Part shown: in pieces, positions 15,585 to 26,949 of the stretch
Layout of the letters: every line of letters starts with the position of its first letter
Position numbering within the stretch: position 1 is the first letter of the stretch
NCBI GenBank assembly: GCA_904374795.1
Contig: CAJFEV010000007.1
Coordinates: forward strand, 1-34,100
Source of the DNA: an uncultured Bacilli bacterium
GTDB lineage: Bacteria; Bacillota_I; Bacilli_A; RF39; UBA660
Length of the DNA: 34,100 nt
Direction of reading: 5' to 3'
The notes under the pieces: model-generated
Told to the model about the DNA's origin: nothing
Database searches by the model: none
The model's input: the letters and a program-made list of their open reading frames with translations, nothing else
Position numbers and translations under genes: made by a program

Positions 15585-18022
15585 GATTCTTCTTCTACTA
15601 AATTTTCTTTTTCTTCATGATCAACAATACTAATCGTCGCAACATTTTGATTTTCTTTTAAATGAATCAAACGAACACCTTGAGTTACTCGGCCTAAAGT
15701 TGAAACTTGATCCAATGGCAATCGTATCAACATTCCAGTATTGGTAATAATAACTACGTCATTATTTTCTCCAACTAACTTAAATGCAGCAATCGAGCCA
15801 TTTTTCTCAGTAATATTTAACGCCTTAACCCCTTTACTACCACGACTTGTTTGTCTGTATTCACGAACATACGTTTGCTTTCCGTATCCCTTTTCAGTAA
15901 CAATTAATATCTTGTCATCATCTGTTGCTATTTCAGCTCCAATACAAACATTACCATCTAAATTAATTCCTCGCACACCACTCGCAGTTCTTCCCATTAC
16001 ACGTATTTCATTTTCATTAAATTTAACCATTCTACCAGAGCTAGAACCTAATAAAATCATATCATTTCCATTAGTTTTTCGAACACTAATTAATTCATCA
16101 TTTTCACGTAAAGTAATACAAATTTTACCATTAGTTCTAATATTTTCAAATTCTTCTAAAGCTGTCTTTTTCACTATTCCCTTACGAGTTGCAAATAGTA
16201 AGAACTTAGCTTCATCATCCTTCGTTATTTTAATCATAGAATTAATAGATTCATCTTTATCGATTTGTAATAAGTTGATAACTGGAATTCCCTTAGATTG
16301 ACGACTGAATTCTGGTATTTCATAACCTTTCAATCGATACACTTTACCTTTATTTGTAAAGAACAATACATAATCATGAGTGGATAAGTTGAGTAAATGT
16401 TCTACAAAATCCTCTTCATTTGTAGCCATTCCTTTAACTCCTACACCACCCCTATTCTGTGATTTAAAAGTATCTGTAGTTGTTCTCTTAATATATCCCT
16501 TGTTTGTTAAAGCAATCATAATATTTTCCTCAGGAATTAAAGACTCATCCTCAATATACTCAATTGCTGTCATATCAATATTTGTACGACGTTCATCTGC
16601 ATATTTTTCTTTTATTTCTAACAATTCCTCTCGAATAATAGCTAAAACCTTTTCATCACTAGCCAAAATTGCTTTATATTCATCTATTTTCTTTAATAAT
16701 TCGGCTAATTCTGCTTCAATCTTTTCTCGCTCTAAACCTGTTAAACGGCGTAATCTCATCTCTAAAATAGCTTCAGCTTGAATTTCATCTAAACCAAACC
16801 TATTAATTAATTTTTCTTTTGCTTCTTCATCAGTTGAAGATTCTCTAATTGTCTTTATTACCTCATCTAAATGATCCAAAGCAATTTTTATACCTTCTAA
16901 AATATGCACACGAGCCTCAGCCTTTTTTAAATCAAATCGAGTTCGTCGAATGATAATTTCACGTTGATAATCAATATACTTAGCTATAATATCTTTTAAA
17001 GGCAACACAACAGGTGATTTTTGATCTAACATTAAGAAATTTATTCCATATGTTGTCTGTAATTGAGTATGTTTATACAAATTATTTAAAACAACATTTG
17101 CATTAGCATCTCTCTTTAAATAAATAACTACCCTAACTGGATTCTCCAAATTTGATTCTTCATGTAAATCACTAATACCATCCAAAATTTTATCTCGAAC
17201 TAATTCACCAATTCTTGATTGAAATTCTGCTTTATTTACTTGATAAGGAAGTTCAGTAACTATAATTCTAGACTTACCATTTATTTCTTCAATTTCTACC
17301 TTACCACGAATAGTAATAGTCCCTCTACCTGTTTCATATGCTTTTTTTATTCCACTATTTCCTAAAATAGTAGCACCTGTTGGAAAATCTGGACCTTTAA
17401 TATATTGCATTAAGCCATCGGTATCTATATCTGGATTATCAATATAAGCAACACAGCCATCAATAACTTCTCCTAAATTATGCGGAGGAATATTCGTAGC
17501 CATACCAACAGCAATACCCATTGTTCCATTTACCAAAATATTTGGAAATCTACTTGGAAGGATTTCTGGCTCCTTTTCAGTTTCATCAAAGTTTGGTGCA
17601 AAATCAACAGTTTCCTTATTAATATCCCTAACCATTTCCAAAGATAATTTTGAAAGTCTAGCCTCAGTATAACGCATTGCTGCTGCACCATCACCATCTA
17701 AATTTCCAAAGTTTCCATGGCCATCAACAAGCATATGCCTAAAACTAAATGGTTGAGCCATACGAACCATTGCATCATATATAGAGGAATCTCCATGAGG
17801 ATGATATTTACCCATAACATCTCCGACAATACGTGCACTTTTACGGTGAGGCTTATCAGGTGTATAACCCGATTCATACATAGAATATAAAATACGACGA
17901 TGAACAGGTTTTAAACCGTCTCTAAGATCAGGAAGAGCACGCGCCATAATAACACTCATAGAATAACGAATAAAAGAATTTTCTACTTCATTAACAACAT
18001 TATTTTCTATAATTTTATCCAT
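15575..18022 (-). CDS. gyrA: DNA gyrase subunit A
   Basis: 815 aa. The breakage-reunion domain has catalytic Tyr118 in [13 protein letters not shown]. The quinolone-determining region reads [10 protein letters not shown] with Ser79 and Asp83, the positions and residues of sensitive enzymes. The C-terminal beta-pinwheel carries a GyrA-box-like QNRGGVG (after FKS), which argues for gyrase rather than ParC. With GyrB it introduces negative supercoils. It lies 13 bp after gyrB; a GAGGTG site precedes the ATG. Its terminator overlaps the stop codon. Confidence 0.97.
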   Translation of the reverse strand: MDKIIENNVVNEVENSFIRYSMSVIMARALPDLRDGLKPVHRRILYSMYESGYTPDKPHRKSARIVGDVMGKYHPHGDSSIYDAMVRMAQPFSFRHMLVDGHGNFGNLDGDGAAAMRYTEARLSKLSLEMVRDINKETVDFAPNFDETEKEPEILPSRFPNILVNGTMGIAVGMATNIPPHNLGEVIDGCVAYIDNPDIDTDGLMQYIKGPDFPTGATILGNSGIKKAYETGRGTITIRGKVEIEEINGKSRIIVTELPYQVNKAEFQSRIGELVRDKILDGISDLHEESNLENPVRVVIYLKRDANANVVLNNLYKHTQLQTTYGINFLMLDQKSPVVLPLKDIIAKYIDYQREIIIRRTRFDLKKAEARVHILEGIKIALDHLDEVIKTIRESSTDEEAKEKLINRFGLDEIQAEAILEMRLRRLTGLEREKIEAELAELLKKIDEYKAILASDEKVLAIIREELLEIKEKYADERRTNIDMTAIEYIEDESLIPEENIMIALTNKGYIKRTTTDTFKSQNRGGVGVKGMATNEEDFVEHLLNLSTHDYVLFFTNKGKVYRLKGYEIPEFSRQSKGIPVINLLQIDKDESINSMIKITKDDEAKFLLFATRKGIVKKTALEEFENIRTNGKICITLRENDELISVRKTNGNDMILLGSSSGRMVKFNENEIRVMGRTASGVRGINLDGNVCIGAEIATDDDKILIVTEKGYGKQTYVREYRQTSRGSKGVKALNITEKNGSIAAFKLVGENNDVVIITNTGMLIRLPLDQVSTLGRVTQGVRLIHLKENQNVATISIVDHEEKENLVEEESES

Positions 18023-18035
18023 CTAACACACCTCA

Positions 18036-21051
<3,016 letters not shown>

Positions 21052-21079
21052 ATATTTGCCCCTTAATTTTTATTTACAG

Positions 21080-21113
21080 AAAAAATATAGGTATATTAAT
21101 ACTCCTATACCTA
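21080..21113 (-). terminator. Hairpin and T run between the comK-like gene and recF
   Basis: The 8-bp stem TAGGTATA/TATACCTA (21106-21113 with 21088-21095) is followed on the minus strand, after two bases, by six T residues. It can end the comK-like transcript. It also begins almost exactly at the predicted recF start point, so it could act as an attenuator of recF-gyrB-gyrA. Confidence 0.65.
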
Positions 21114-21118
21114 AGTAC

Positions 21119-21127
21119 ATTATATCA
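21119..21127 (-). promoter_or_regulatory. Extended -10 promoter of recF-gyrB-gyrA
   Basis: TGA followed by TATAAT on the minus strand (TATAAT at 21119-21124). The -35 is poor. Start expected near 21112. Confidence 0.55.
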
Positions 21128-21137
21128 CAAAATAAGC

Positions 21138-21599
21138 CTACATAACAGTTTTTTTTGAAGTTTTTCGCCCTCTTAAAGCGCTTTCTAACCGCGTCGCACG
21201 CAGAACTTGATTATCAATAATACCATAAGACGTTTTGATAGCTATTTTTGTACCATTTTCAAAAACAATAAAGATAACATCTCCATCCCGATAATAAGAT
21301 TTAATATATTTTAAACGAATCCAATTACTATTCTCTCGCGTATTAGAAGTAGGAAAAAAAATAATTTCCTTTGTTTCTTCTACAATAATCGGTGCTTTAT
21401 AATTTATCCCGATCATATATTCCGTACCTTTTCTTCTTCCTTCTAATGAACTTCCAAAATAACGACAACTATCTTCCATAATTTGATTTGAAGCTTGTTC
21501 AACAATATAATGATCATTCATTTCATAAACCTCTGAATAATTTTTATCAATAGATAAAATAGCCATGGTTTCATCATTAATTTCATATTGTGTTTTCAT
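21138..21599 (-). CDS. ComK-family competence transcription factor homologue
   Basis: 153 aa from the ATG at 21599, seven bases after GGGGG; an in-frame GTG at 21617 is less likely. The core lines up with B. subtilis ComK from memory: SCRYFGSSLEGRRKGT against SCRFFGSSYAGRKAGT; KAPIIVEETKEIIFFPT against KPPIMVDPSNQIFLFPT; FENGTKIAIKTSYGIIDNQVLRA against FSNGKTMELPISYNSFENQVYRT. ComK (192 aa) activates DNA-uptake and recombination genes. This copy ends soon after RLESALRGRK, so it lacks the ComK C-terminal tail. It stands alone between dnaN and recF, with a terminator on each side, where yaaA (S4 domain) usually is. Family membership is fairly sure, a competence role is inferred. Confidence 0.8.
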   Translation of the reverse strand: MKTQYEINDETMAILSIDKNYSEVYEMNDHYIVEQASNQIMEDSCRYFGSSLEGRRKGTEYMIGINYKAPIIVEETKEIIFFPTSNTRENSNWIRLKYIKSYYRDGDVIFIVFENGTKIAIKTSYGIIDNQVLRATRLESALRGRKTSKKTVM

Positions 21600-21637
21600 A
21601 TATTTTCCCCCATTCACAATAAAATTGGTCTTACCCT

Positions 21638-21665
21638 ACCATATAAAAAAAGAAAAAATTGTCGA
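21638..21665 (-). promoter_or_regulatory. Candidate promoter of the comK-like gene
   Basis: On the minus strand TCGACA (21660-21665), a 16-bp spacer and TATGGT (21638-21643), 38 bp before the start codon. Confidence 0.4.
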
Positions 21666-21703
21666 AATAAAAGAAATTAGAAAAAAGTTTAATTTATACA
21701 AAC

Positions 21704-21727
21704 AAAAAAACTGCCATTTGACAGTTT
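21704..21727 (-). terminator. dnaN terminator
   Basis: The stem AAACTG/CAGTTT (21722-21727 with 21708-21713), with inner G-U and C-G pairs, is followed on the minus strand by a T run. It overlaps the dnaN stop codon. Confidence 0.8.
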
Positions 21728-22844
21728 AATATGTTTTAATTGGTAAAATTAATTGAATTAAGCTTTCATCCGTTAAAGACTTAATAACAATTGGTTTAAC
21801 ATCATTGTTTAAAAGAATTAATATATCTTCATCTTTAATTGTTTTTAAAGCATCCATCATATAACGAGCACTAAATGAAATATCAATTGCTGATTTTTCA
21901 TCCGTGTCAATAACTACTCTCTCCTCAGTTTTTCCAATTTCAGAAGCATAAGAATTAATAATCATTTCTTTATTTTCAATCTTCATTTTAATAATATTTT
22001 TATCTTTACCTTGAGTTAACAAAGCAGCACGATCAACAGCTCCCATAAATTCGCTTTTCTTTGTTTGTACAATAATTTCGAATTCTGTTGGAATTAAATT
22101 AGAAGTATTAGGATAACTACCAGATAAAATATTTGTTTGAAATTTAATATTTTTATATTGAAATAATACACGATTATTAAAAACATTCATATAAACATCT
22201 TCGTCATCTACCAAAATATGTTCTAATTCTGTAATATTTTTACCTGGAATAACAATATTTACATCTGTATCTACAGGAGTATCTAATTTAATGTTCTTTT
22301 TAGCTAAACGATATGAATCCGTCGCAATTACTTCAAAAAGATCGCCATTAATTTTCATATTTAAACCGGTTAAAATTGGACGTAACTCTTGTGTAGATAT
22401 AGCAAAAGAAGTTTGATTAATTAATTCTTTTAAAACATCTGCCTTAATAACAATTGGATCTTTATGAGTTATCAACTTAATTGCTGGATATTCAGTTGGA
22501 TCCAAACAATTTAAATTATATTGATTAAAATCCGAATAAATCTTAATTTTTAAACTATCCATCATTTCAAAGTTAATAACATCACTAGGCATTTTACGAA
22601 TAATATCTAAAATATACTTACTACTAATAATAATAGTACCTGTACTTTCAATATTACGAATTAACTTGCTTTCAATAAAAGATTCAATAGTTAATTCACT
22701 ATCACTAGCAGTTAAAGTTAATCCGTCCTCTTTTAATTCAAACTTAATACCGTTTAATACTGGAATAACATTTTTAGTAGATATTCCTCTAACAACATTA
22801 TTTAAATTTTCTAATAATATGTTTTTATCAATTGCAAATTTCAT
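21726..22844 (-). CDS. dnaN: DNA polymerase III beta sliding clamp
   Basis: 372 aa, the usual size of the three-domain beta clamp. Recognised by overall pattern: start MKFAIDKNILLENLNNVVRGIS, the middle FAISTQELRPILTGLNMKI and ATDSYRLAKK, and the C-terminal VKPIVIKS...LIQLILPIKTY that forms the partner-binding pocket. It follows dnaA after a gap that carries DnaA boxes. A GAGGG ribosome site precedes the ATG. Confidence 0.97.
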   Translation of the reverse strand: MKFAIDKNILLENLNNVVRGISTKNVIPVLNGIKFELKEDGLTLTASDSELTIESFIESKLIRNIESTGTIIISSKYILDIIRKMPSDVINFEMMDSLKIKIYSDFNQYNLNCLDPTEYPAIKLITHKDPIVIKADVLKELINQTSFAISTQELRPILTGLNMKINGDLFEVIATDSYRLAKKNIKLDTPVDTDVNIVIPGKNITELEHILVDDEDVYMNVFNNRVLFQYKNIKFQTNILSGSYPNTSNLIPTEFEIIVQTKKSEFMGAVDRAALLTQGKDKNIIKMKIENKEMIINSYASEIGKTEERVVIDTDEKSAIDISFSARYMMDALKTIKDEDILILLNNDVKPIVIKSLTDESLIQLILPIKTY

Positions 22845-22856
22845 TTTTCTTCCCTC

Positions 22857-22993
22857 TTTCTTATTTTATATTTATATATTCATATTATTAATGGTGTGGA
22901 TAATGTGCATAACTCTTAAATTCATTATAAAGATTGAAGAATTTGTCGAATTTTCATGTGCATACTTATTCACATCAATAAAATTTATCCACA
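22857..22993. other. oriC sub-region between dnaA and dnaN: DnaA boxes and AT-rich unwinding candidate
   Basis: TTATCCACA at 22985-22993 and TTATTCACA at 22966-22974 on the plus strand; TTATCCACA (22895-22903) and TTATGCACA (22904-22912) directly in tandem on the minus strand; GTATGCACA at 22957-22965 on the minus strand. The tandem pair abuts a roughly 35-bp nearly pure A/T tract (22857-22892), a candidate duplex unwinding element. In B. subtilis unwinding occurs in this same gap. Confidence 0.8.
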
Positions 22994-24382
22994 TTACATC
23001 TTATTTTGAATCTCCTTAAGTTGTTGTTCTAATGCAGGATTTTTCTTTAAATCACTTGTTATTTTATCACAAGCGTGGATAACTGTCGAATGATCTCTTC
23101 CCCCAAATTCTAAACCAATGCGATTTAAGTTTTCTTCGGTAAGAGTTCTAGATAAATACATAGCTATTTGTCTAGGATAAGCGATATTTGCACTCCTTTT
23201 CTTGCCTTTTAAATCATCCACCGTAATTTTATAGTAATCGGCCACTGCTTTTTGAATTCCTTCGATGCTACTTCGACTATAAATATTATGATTAACAAAG
23301 TCAGCTAAAGCTTCAATTGCAAAATTTAAATCAACCACCTCAGGAACAATCATAGCCGTATAAGCGAGTAATCTGTTTACCGCGCCTTCTAGGAATCGCA
23401 CATCATTTTGACAATTATTCGCGATATATTCAATAACATTTTCATCTATCTTATTCACAATAGAAGTATTTTTCAATTTGGAACGAATAATTTTACATCG
23501 TAGTTCAAAATCAGGTGGATAAATATCTACAGGTAAACCCCACATAAATCGACTACGCAATCGCTCTTCTAAGAGTTTTAAGTCATCCGGGCTACGATCA
23601 GAACTAATAATTATTTGTTTATTAGCCTGATGTAAAGCATTAAAAGTATGGAAAAATTCTTGTTGGGTCTTCTCTGCACCAACTAAATATTGGATATCAT
23701 CAATAATGAGTACATCTACTTCTCGATATTTTTTCTTAAAATCCGCCGCTACTTGAATGTTATTTCCTTTATTTTCATTACTTATAATATTAATATAATC
23801 ATCTTTAAACATTTCACTAGTTGTGTATAAAACCTTTTTATTAGAATGGGTTGCAATATAATTACCGATTGCATGCATTAAATGAGTCTTCCCTAACCCA
23901 CTTTTCCCATAAATAAATAAAGGGTTATGCACTTTTCCAGGTTGTTCAGCTACAATCATTCCAGCTGTTTTAGCTAATCTATTAGAATCCCCTACTATAT
24001 AATTATCAAAATTTAGATCGGGAATTAAATTAGATTCCCACTCTTTTTCCACAGAAACAGGAGGAGAATTCACAAAGTTTATTAAGTTATCCACATTATC
24101 CACATTAGAAGGTTTTTTTTCTTCTTCAGTTTCGATTTCTTCTTTTAATAAAAATTCAAATTCATAATTATGATTCGTAATTTTATAAAATGCATCATCT
24201 AATAATGTATAATAATTCTGAGTTAAAATACGCTTGTGTATTTCCATAGGCACTTGAATAAAAACCTTATTATTTTGAATTTTAATCAACTTTAAATCGT
24301 TGAACCAAGCATGAAAAGAAGCGGTATTAACTTCTGGATATATCTCATCCAATACAGATTGCCAAAGATCTTTTTCGCCCAT
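22994..24382 (-). CDS. dnaA: Chromosomal replication initiator DnaA
   Basis: 462 aa from the ATG at 24382, five bases after GGGGTGG; an in-frame ATG at 24403 has no ribosome site. Domain I (1-80), a variable linker, AAA+ domain III with Walker A GKSGLGKTH and Walker B LIIDDIQ, and domain IV with the DNA-recognition helix GRDHSTVIHACDKI. It binds TTATCCACA boxes found on both sides of the gene. Its predicted promoter overlaps two such boxes, in line with autoregulation. Confidence 0.98.
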   Translation of the reverse strand: MGEKDLWQSVLDEIYPEVNTASFHAWFNDLKLIKIQNNKVFIQVPMEIHKRILTQNYYTLLDDAFYKITNHNYEFEFLLKEEIETEEEKKPSNVDNVDNLINFVNSPPVSVEKEWESNLIPDLNFDNYIVGDSNRLAKTAGMIVAEQPGKVHNPLFIYGKSGLGKTHLMHAIGNYIATHSNKKVLYTTSEMFKDDYINIISNENKGNNIQVAADFKKKYREVDVLIIDDIQYLVGAEKTQQEFFHTFNALHQANKQIIISSDRSPDDLKLLEERLRSRFMWGLPVDIYPPDFELRCKIIRSKLKNTSIVNKIDENVIEYIANNCQNDVRFLEGAVNRLLAYTAMIVPEVVDLNFAIEALADFVNHNIYSRSSIEGIQKAVADYYKITVDDLKGKKRSANIAYPRQIAMYLSRTLTEENLNRIGLEFGGRDHSTVIHACDKITSDLKKNPALEQQLKEIQNKM

Positions 24383-24454
24383 GAAACCACCCCGCTTTAA
24401 CATTTGTCAACAATATTCTACACTTTTTTTTTTCAATTTAAAAGACTAAAATGT

Positions 24455-24483
24455 ATACTAACACACTATTCACAACTTATCAA
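24455..24483 (-). promoter_or_regulatory. dnaA promoter overlapped by DnaA boxes
   Basis: TTGATA (24478-24483), a 17-bp spacer and TAGTAT (24455-24460) on the minus strand. Box TTATCAACA (24477-24485) covers the -35, and CTATTCACA (24466-24474) lies in the spacer. Confidence 0.6.
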
Positions 24484-24676
24484 CAAAATAAAGTTCGATA
24501 GATACAGAAAAAAATACACTTATCCACATTATCAACATATTCAAAAAATTTTAATTGTGCATTAGTGGATAATGTGAAAATAAATTATCCACATGATGTG
24601 AATATGTGTATAAGTAGAGAAAATGATCAATAAATAAAGGAAAAAATAAAAAGTACTATGTGCATAATTGTTCACA
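24466..24676. other. oriC sub-region upstream of dnaA: DnaA-box cluster
   Basis: Plus-strand boxes: CTATTCACA 24466, TTATCAACA 24477, TTATCCACA 24520, TTATCAACA 24529 (directly adjoining the last), TTATCCACA 24585, TTGTTCACA 24668. Minus-strand boxes: TAATGCACA 24556-24564, TTATCCACT 24564-24572, ATATTCACA 24597-24605, TTATACACA 24605-24613, TTATGCACA 24659-24667. Gene directions diverge here (dnaA left, rpmH right). The 380-bp gap between dnaA and rpmH holds nothing else but the two promoters. Confidence 0.88.
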
Positions 24677-24700
24677 ATGACTAGGAAAATACAGTAATTG

Positions 24701-24730
24701 TTGACTTTTATTAGATTTTAATATTATAAT
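24701..24730 (+). promoter_or_regulatory. rpmH promoter
   Basis: TTGACT (24701-24706), an 18-bp spacer and TATAAT (24725-24730), followed by AGGAGGG just before the rpmH ATG. Confidence 0.8.
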
Positions 24731-24762
24731 AAGGGAGCTTTAGGAAAAAGGAGGGAAGAACT

Positions 24763-24885
24763 ATGGTAGGAACTTATCAACCAAATAAACGTAAAAAAGC
24801 TAAAAAACATGGATTTTTTGCTCGTAAAGAAACAAACATTTTAAAAAGAAGAAGAAAAAAAGGACGTAAAAAACTATGTAAGTAA
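24763..24885 (+). CDS. rpmH: Ribosomal protein L34 (shortened)
   Basis: 40 aa: MVGTYQPNKRKKAKKHGFFA, then RKETNILKRRRKKGRKKLCK. The TYQPxxRKxxxxHGFxAR start and the RRRxKGRKxL end are those of L34. About four residues of the conserved middle loop (normally a GRKV-like stretch between the ATK/N and the RRR block) are missing, and the usual MKRT start is MVGT. It has a strong AGGAGGG site and promoter and sits in its universal place between dnaA and rnpA, so it is clearly the working gene. Part of the 50S subunit. Confidence 0.93.
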   Translation: MVGTYQPNKRKKAKKHGFFARKETNILKRRRKKGRKKLCK

Positions 24886-24914
24886 AAAACCACAACTTTT
24901 ATGTGGCTTTTTTT
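24886..24914 (+). terminator. Terminator/attenuator between rpmH and rnpA
   Basis: The stem CCACA/TGTGG (24890-24894 with 24902-24906), flanked by A and T runs, has a 7-base loop and is followed by CTTTTTTT. Confidence 0.75.
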
Positions 24915-24936
24915 ATATAAGGAAAGGAGCATTTTT

Positions 24937-25281
24937 TTGAAGAAAATAGAAATGATTAAATCTCATCAAGAATTTACGGAAATAATTAAAAATGAAAGAT
25001 ATATAAAGAATAAAAACTTTTCTATATATATAAGGAAAGGAAAATATGCTTTTCCACATTATGGAATAGCTGTTTCAAAAAAATTAGGGAATGCAGTAAC
25101 TAGAAATAAGCTAAAACGAAGAATGAGATTTATCTTAGATGAATGGAAAAAAGATTTGAAGTACAATGAAGATTATATTATAATAATGAAAGAAAGTGTT
25201 CGTGATTTAAGCTTTAAAGAAATGCAAGATAGCTTTCTAAATTTAATGAAACAAAGGAGCAAACATGAAAAAACAAAATAA
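24937..25281 (+). CDS. rnpA: Ribonuclease P protein component
   Basis: 114 aa. Protein partner of the RNase P RNA in tRNA 5' maturation. The RNR-type motif is NAVTRNKLKRRMR, preceded by GIAVSKKLG. The start is the TTG at 24937, eight bases after AAAGGAG. The ATG at 24952 has no site, and the open frame upstream runs through the rpmH terminator. The 3' end overlaps yidC by 17 bp. Confidence 0.94.
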   Translation: MKKIEMIKSHQEFTEIIKNERYIKNKNFSIYIRKGKYAFPHYGIAVSKKLGNAVTRNKLKRRMRFILDEWKKDLKYNEDYIIIMKESVRDLSFKEMQDSFLNLMKQRSKHEKTK

Positions 25282-26293
25282 GATTTTAGCCTTAATTTTA
25301 ATTGGTATCATATTTCTAGCAAGTGGATGTGGTTCAGATGATTATTTAAAAGATGAAAATGGAAATATTTTAGTCAATGAAGTTACAGGACAAAGTGTAC
25401 AAAAAAATATTTTATGTCAACCAGAAAAAGATTCAGAACTGTATAAAATCTATGAGAGTCATGCAGACCAAATGGAGACACCAGTTAATGAGTTACCAAC
25501 CTGTGAAGAATTTACTTTAACTTCAAATAAATATGATGGACTATGGGAAGCTATTTTAGTTAGACCACTCGCATTTATTATTTTACAAGTTGGATTTTTA
25601 TTTAACAATTTTGGTATTTCCGTAATGGTTGTTGGACTTTTAATTCGTTTGGTATTGATGCCATTATCAATTAAAAGTATGAGACAATCAACAAATTTAC
25701 AAAAAGCTCAACCTGAAATAGCGAGAATTGAAAAAAAATATGCTGGAAGAACCGATAGTGATTCAATGATGGCAAAAAGTCAAGAAACGATGATGGTTTA
25801 CCAAAAATACAAAATTAATCCAGTTTCTGGATGTTTAGTAGCATTAATTCAAATTCCTTTATTCTTTGCATTTTTAGCAGCAATTAATGAAGTGCCAGCA
25901 ATATTTGAAGGAGAATTATTTGGTATGCATCTTGGTATGACACCATGGAAAGGATTAGCAGAAGGGCAATACATTTATATTGTATTAATTTTCTTAATTG
26001 TTGCAACAACATATCTTTCATTTAGAAATACAATGAAAAATAATCAAAATAACGAAATGATAAAACAAATGAATTTTATGGTAATGTTTATGATTATAAG
26101 TATTTCCATAGCATCATTTAGTTTACCAACTGCAATTGCATTTTACTGGATTATAATTAATGGATTCTCAGTAGTTCAAAATTATGTTATAAAAAAGATC
26201 TTAGCAAAAGAACAAAAAGATCCAAAAGTTATTGATGTGAAACATAAAGAAAAAAAGGATAACACAAAAAAGAAAAAGAAAGAAGTGAAGTAA
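25265..26293 (+). CDS. yidC: Membrane protein insertase YidC (lipoprotein type)
   Basis: 342 aa. A lipoprotein signal peptide ends in the lipobox LASGC (Cys22), followed by about 70 extracellular residues. The five-helix insertase core follows: PLAFIILQVGFLFNN, ISVMVVGLLIRLVLMPLS (with the conserved Arg of the hydrophilic groove), VSGCLVALIQIPLFFAFLAA, IYIVLIFLIVATTYLSF and MVMFMIISISIASFSLPTAIAFYW. It ends with a very Lys-rich cytoplasmic tail that can touch the ribosome. It inserts membrane proteins alone or with Sec. The ribosome site AAAGGAG is within rnpA. Confidence 0.96.
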   Translation: MKKQNKILALILIGIIFLASGCGSDDYLKDENGNILVNEVTGQSVQKNILCQPEKDSELYKIYESHADQMETPVNELPTCEEFTLTSNKYDGLWEAILVRPLAFIILQVGFLFNNFGISVMVVGLLIRLVLMPLSIKSMRQSTNLQKAQPEIARIEKKYAGRTDSDSMMAKSQETMMVYQKYKINPVSGCLVALIQIPLFFAFLAAINEVPAIFEGELFGMHLGMTPWKGLAEGQYIYIVLIFLIVATTYLSFRNTMKNNQNNEMIKQMNFMVMFMIISISIASFSLPTAIAFYWIIINGFSVVQNYVIKKILAKEQKDPKVIDVKHKEKKDNTKKKKKEVK

Positions 26294-26294
26294 A

Positions 26295-26891
26295 ATGCCA
26301 ACGGTAGTAGAAGCTAAAACATTAATTGAAGCAGTAGAAGAAGCAAAAAATCTTCTTCATACAGACAAAATTTATTATACAACTGAAGAAAAAAAGGGCG
26401 GATTATTTAAAGGAAAACTATATCAAGTGTCTGCAATTTCTTATCCAGAGATTTTAGAAGAAATAAAAAATTATTTAAAAGAAATCATCGAAGGATTAGG
26501 ATTAGAAGTAAAGTTTGAAACGAGTATTAATGAAGAAATATTTAATATTACTATGTACTCAGATAATAATCCAATTTTAATTGGAAAAAATGGACAAACT
26601 TTAAAAGCTTTAGAAACTTTAGTAAAAGCAAAAATAAATATGGATTGGCATGTTCATCCTAAAATAGTGTTAGATGTTGAAAATTATAAAGAAAAAAGAA
26701 TTGCAAACTTAGAAAGACTAGCAATTAAAATGGCTAAAGAAGTAAGACAAACAAAGAATGATGTGATTTTAGAAGATATGAACTCATACGAGAGAAGAAT
26801 AATTCATAATAAATTAGCAAATTTTAAAGGAGTTTCAACAGTAAGTGAAGGAGAAGAACCACATCGTCATATAGTAATAAAAGCAGAGTAA
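26295..26891 (+). CDS. jag: RNA-binding protein Jag/KhpB
   Basis: 198 aa. The Jag_N domain (1-50) has the KKGGLFKGKLYQV turn, then a type II KH domain with IGKNGQTLKALE, then a C-terminal R3H domain (MNSYERRIIHNKLAN...GEEPHRHIVIK). It binds RNA, with KhpA as usual partner, and affects cell elongation in other Firmicutes. It begins one base after the yidC stop, in the conserved rpmH-rnpA-yidC-jag order. Confidence 0.95.
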   Translation: MPTVVEAKTLIEAVEEAKNLLHTDKIYYTTEEKKGGLFKGKLYQVSAISYPEILEEIKNYLKEIIEGLGLEVKFETSINEEIFNITMYSDNNPILIGKNGQTLKALETLVKAKINMDWHVHPKIVLDVENYKEKRIANLERLAIKMAKEVRQTKNDVILEDMNSYERRIIHNKLANFKGVSTVSEGEEPHRHIVIKAE

Positions 26892-26901
26892 TCTGTTTTT
26901 T

Positions 26902-26930
26902 TTGACTAAAAAAAGAAAAAATGCTAAGAT
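26902..26930 (+). promoter_or_regulatory. Promoter of the HExxH-protein gene
   Basis: TTGACT (26902-26907), a 17-bp spacer and TAAGAT (26925-26930), with AGAGGTG before the ATG. Confidence 0.65.
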
Positions 26931-26949
26931 ACTTTCCCAGAGGTGAAAA

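Noticed and set aside
15741-16781. Plus-strand open frames inside gyrA (186 and 133 aa)
   Set aside because: They are antisense shadows of gyrA without ribosome sites or recognisable motifs.
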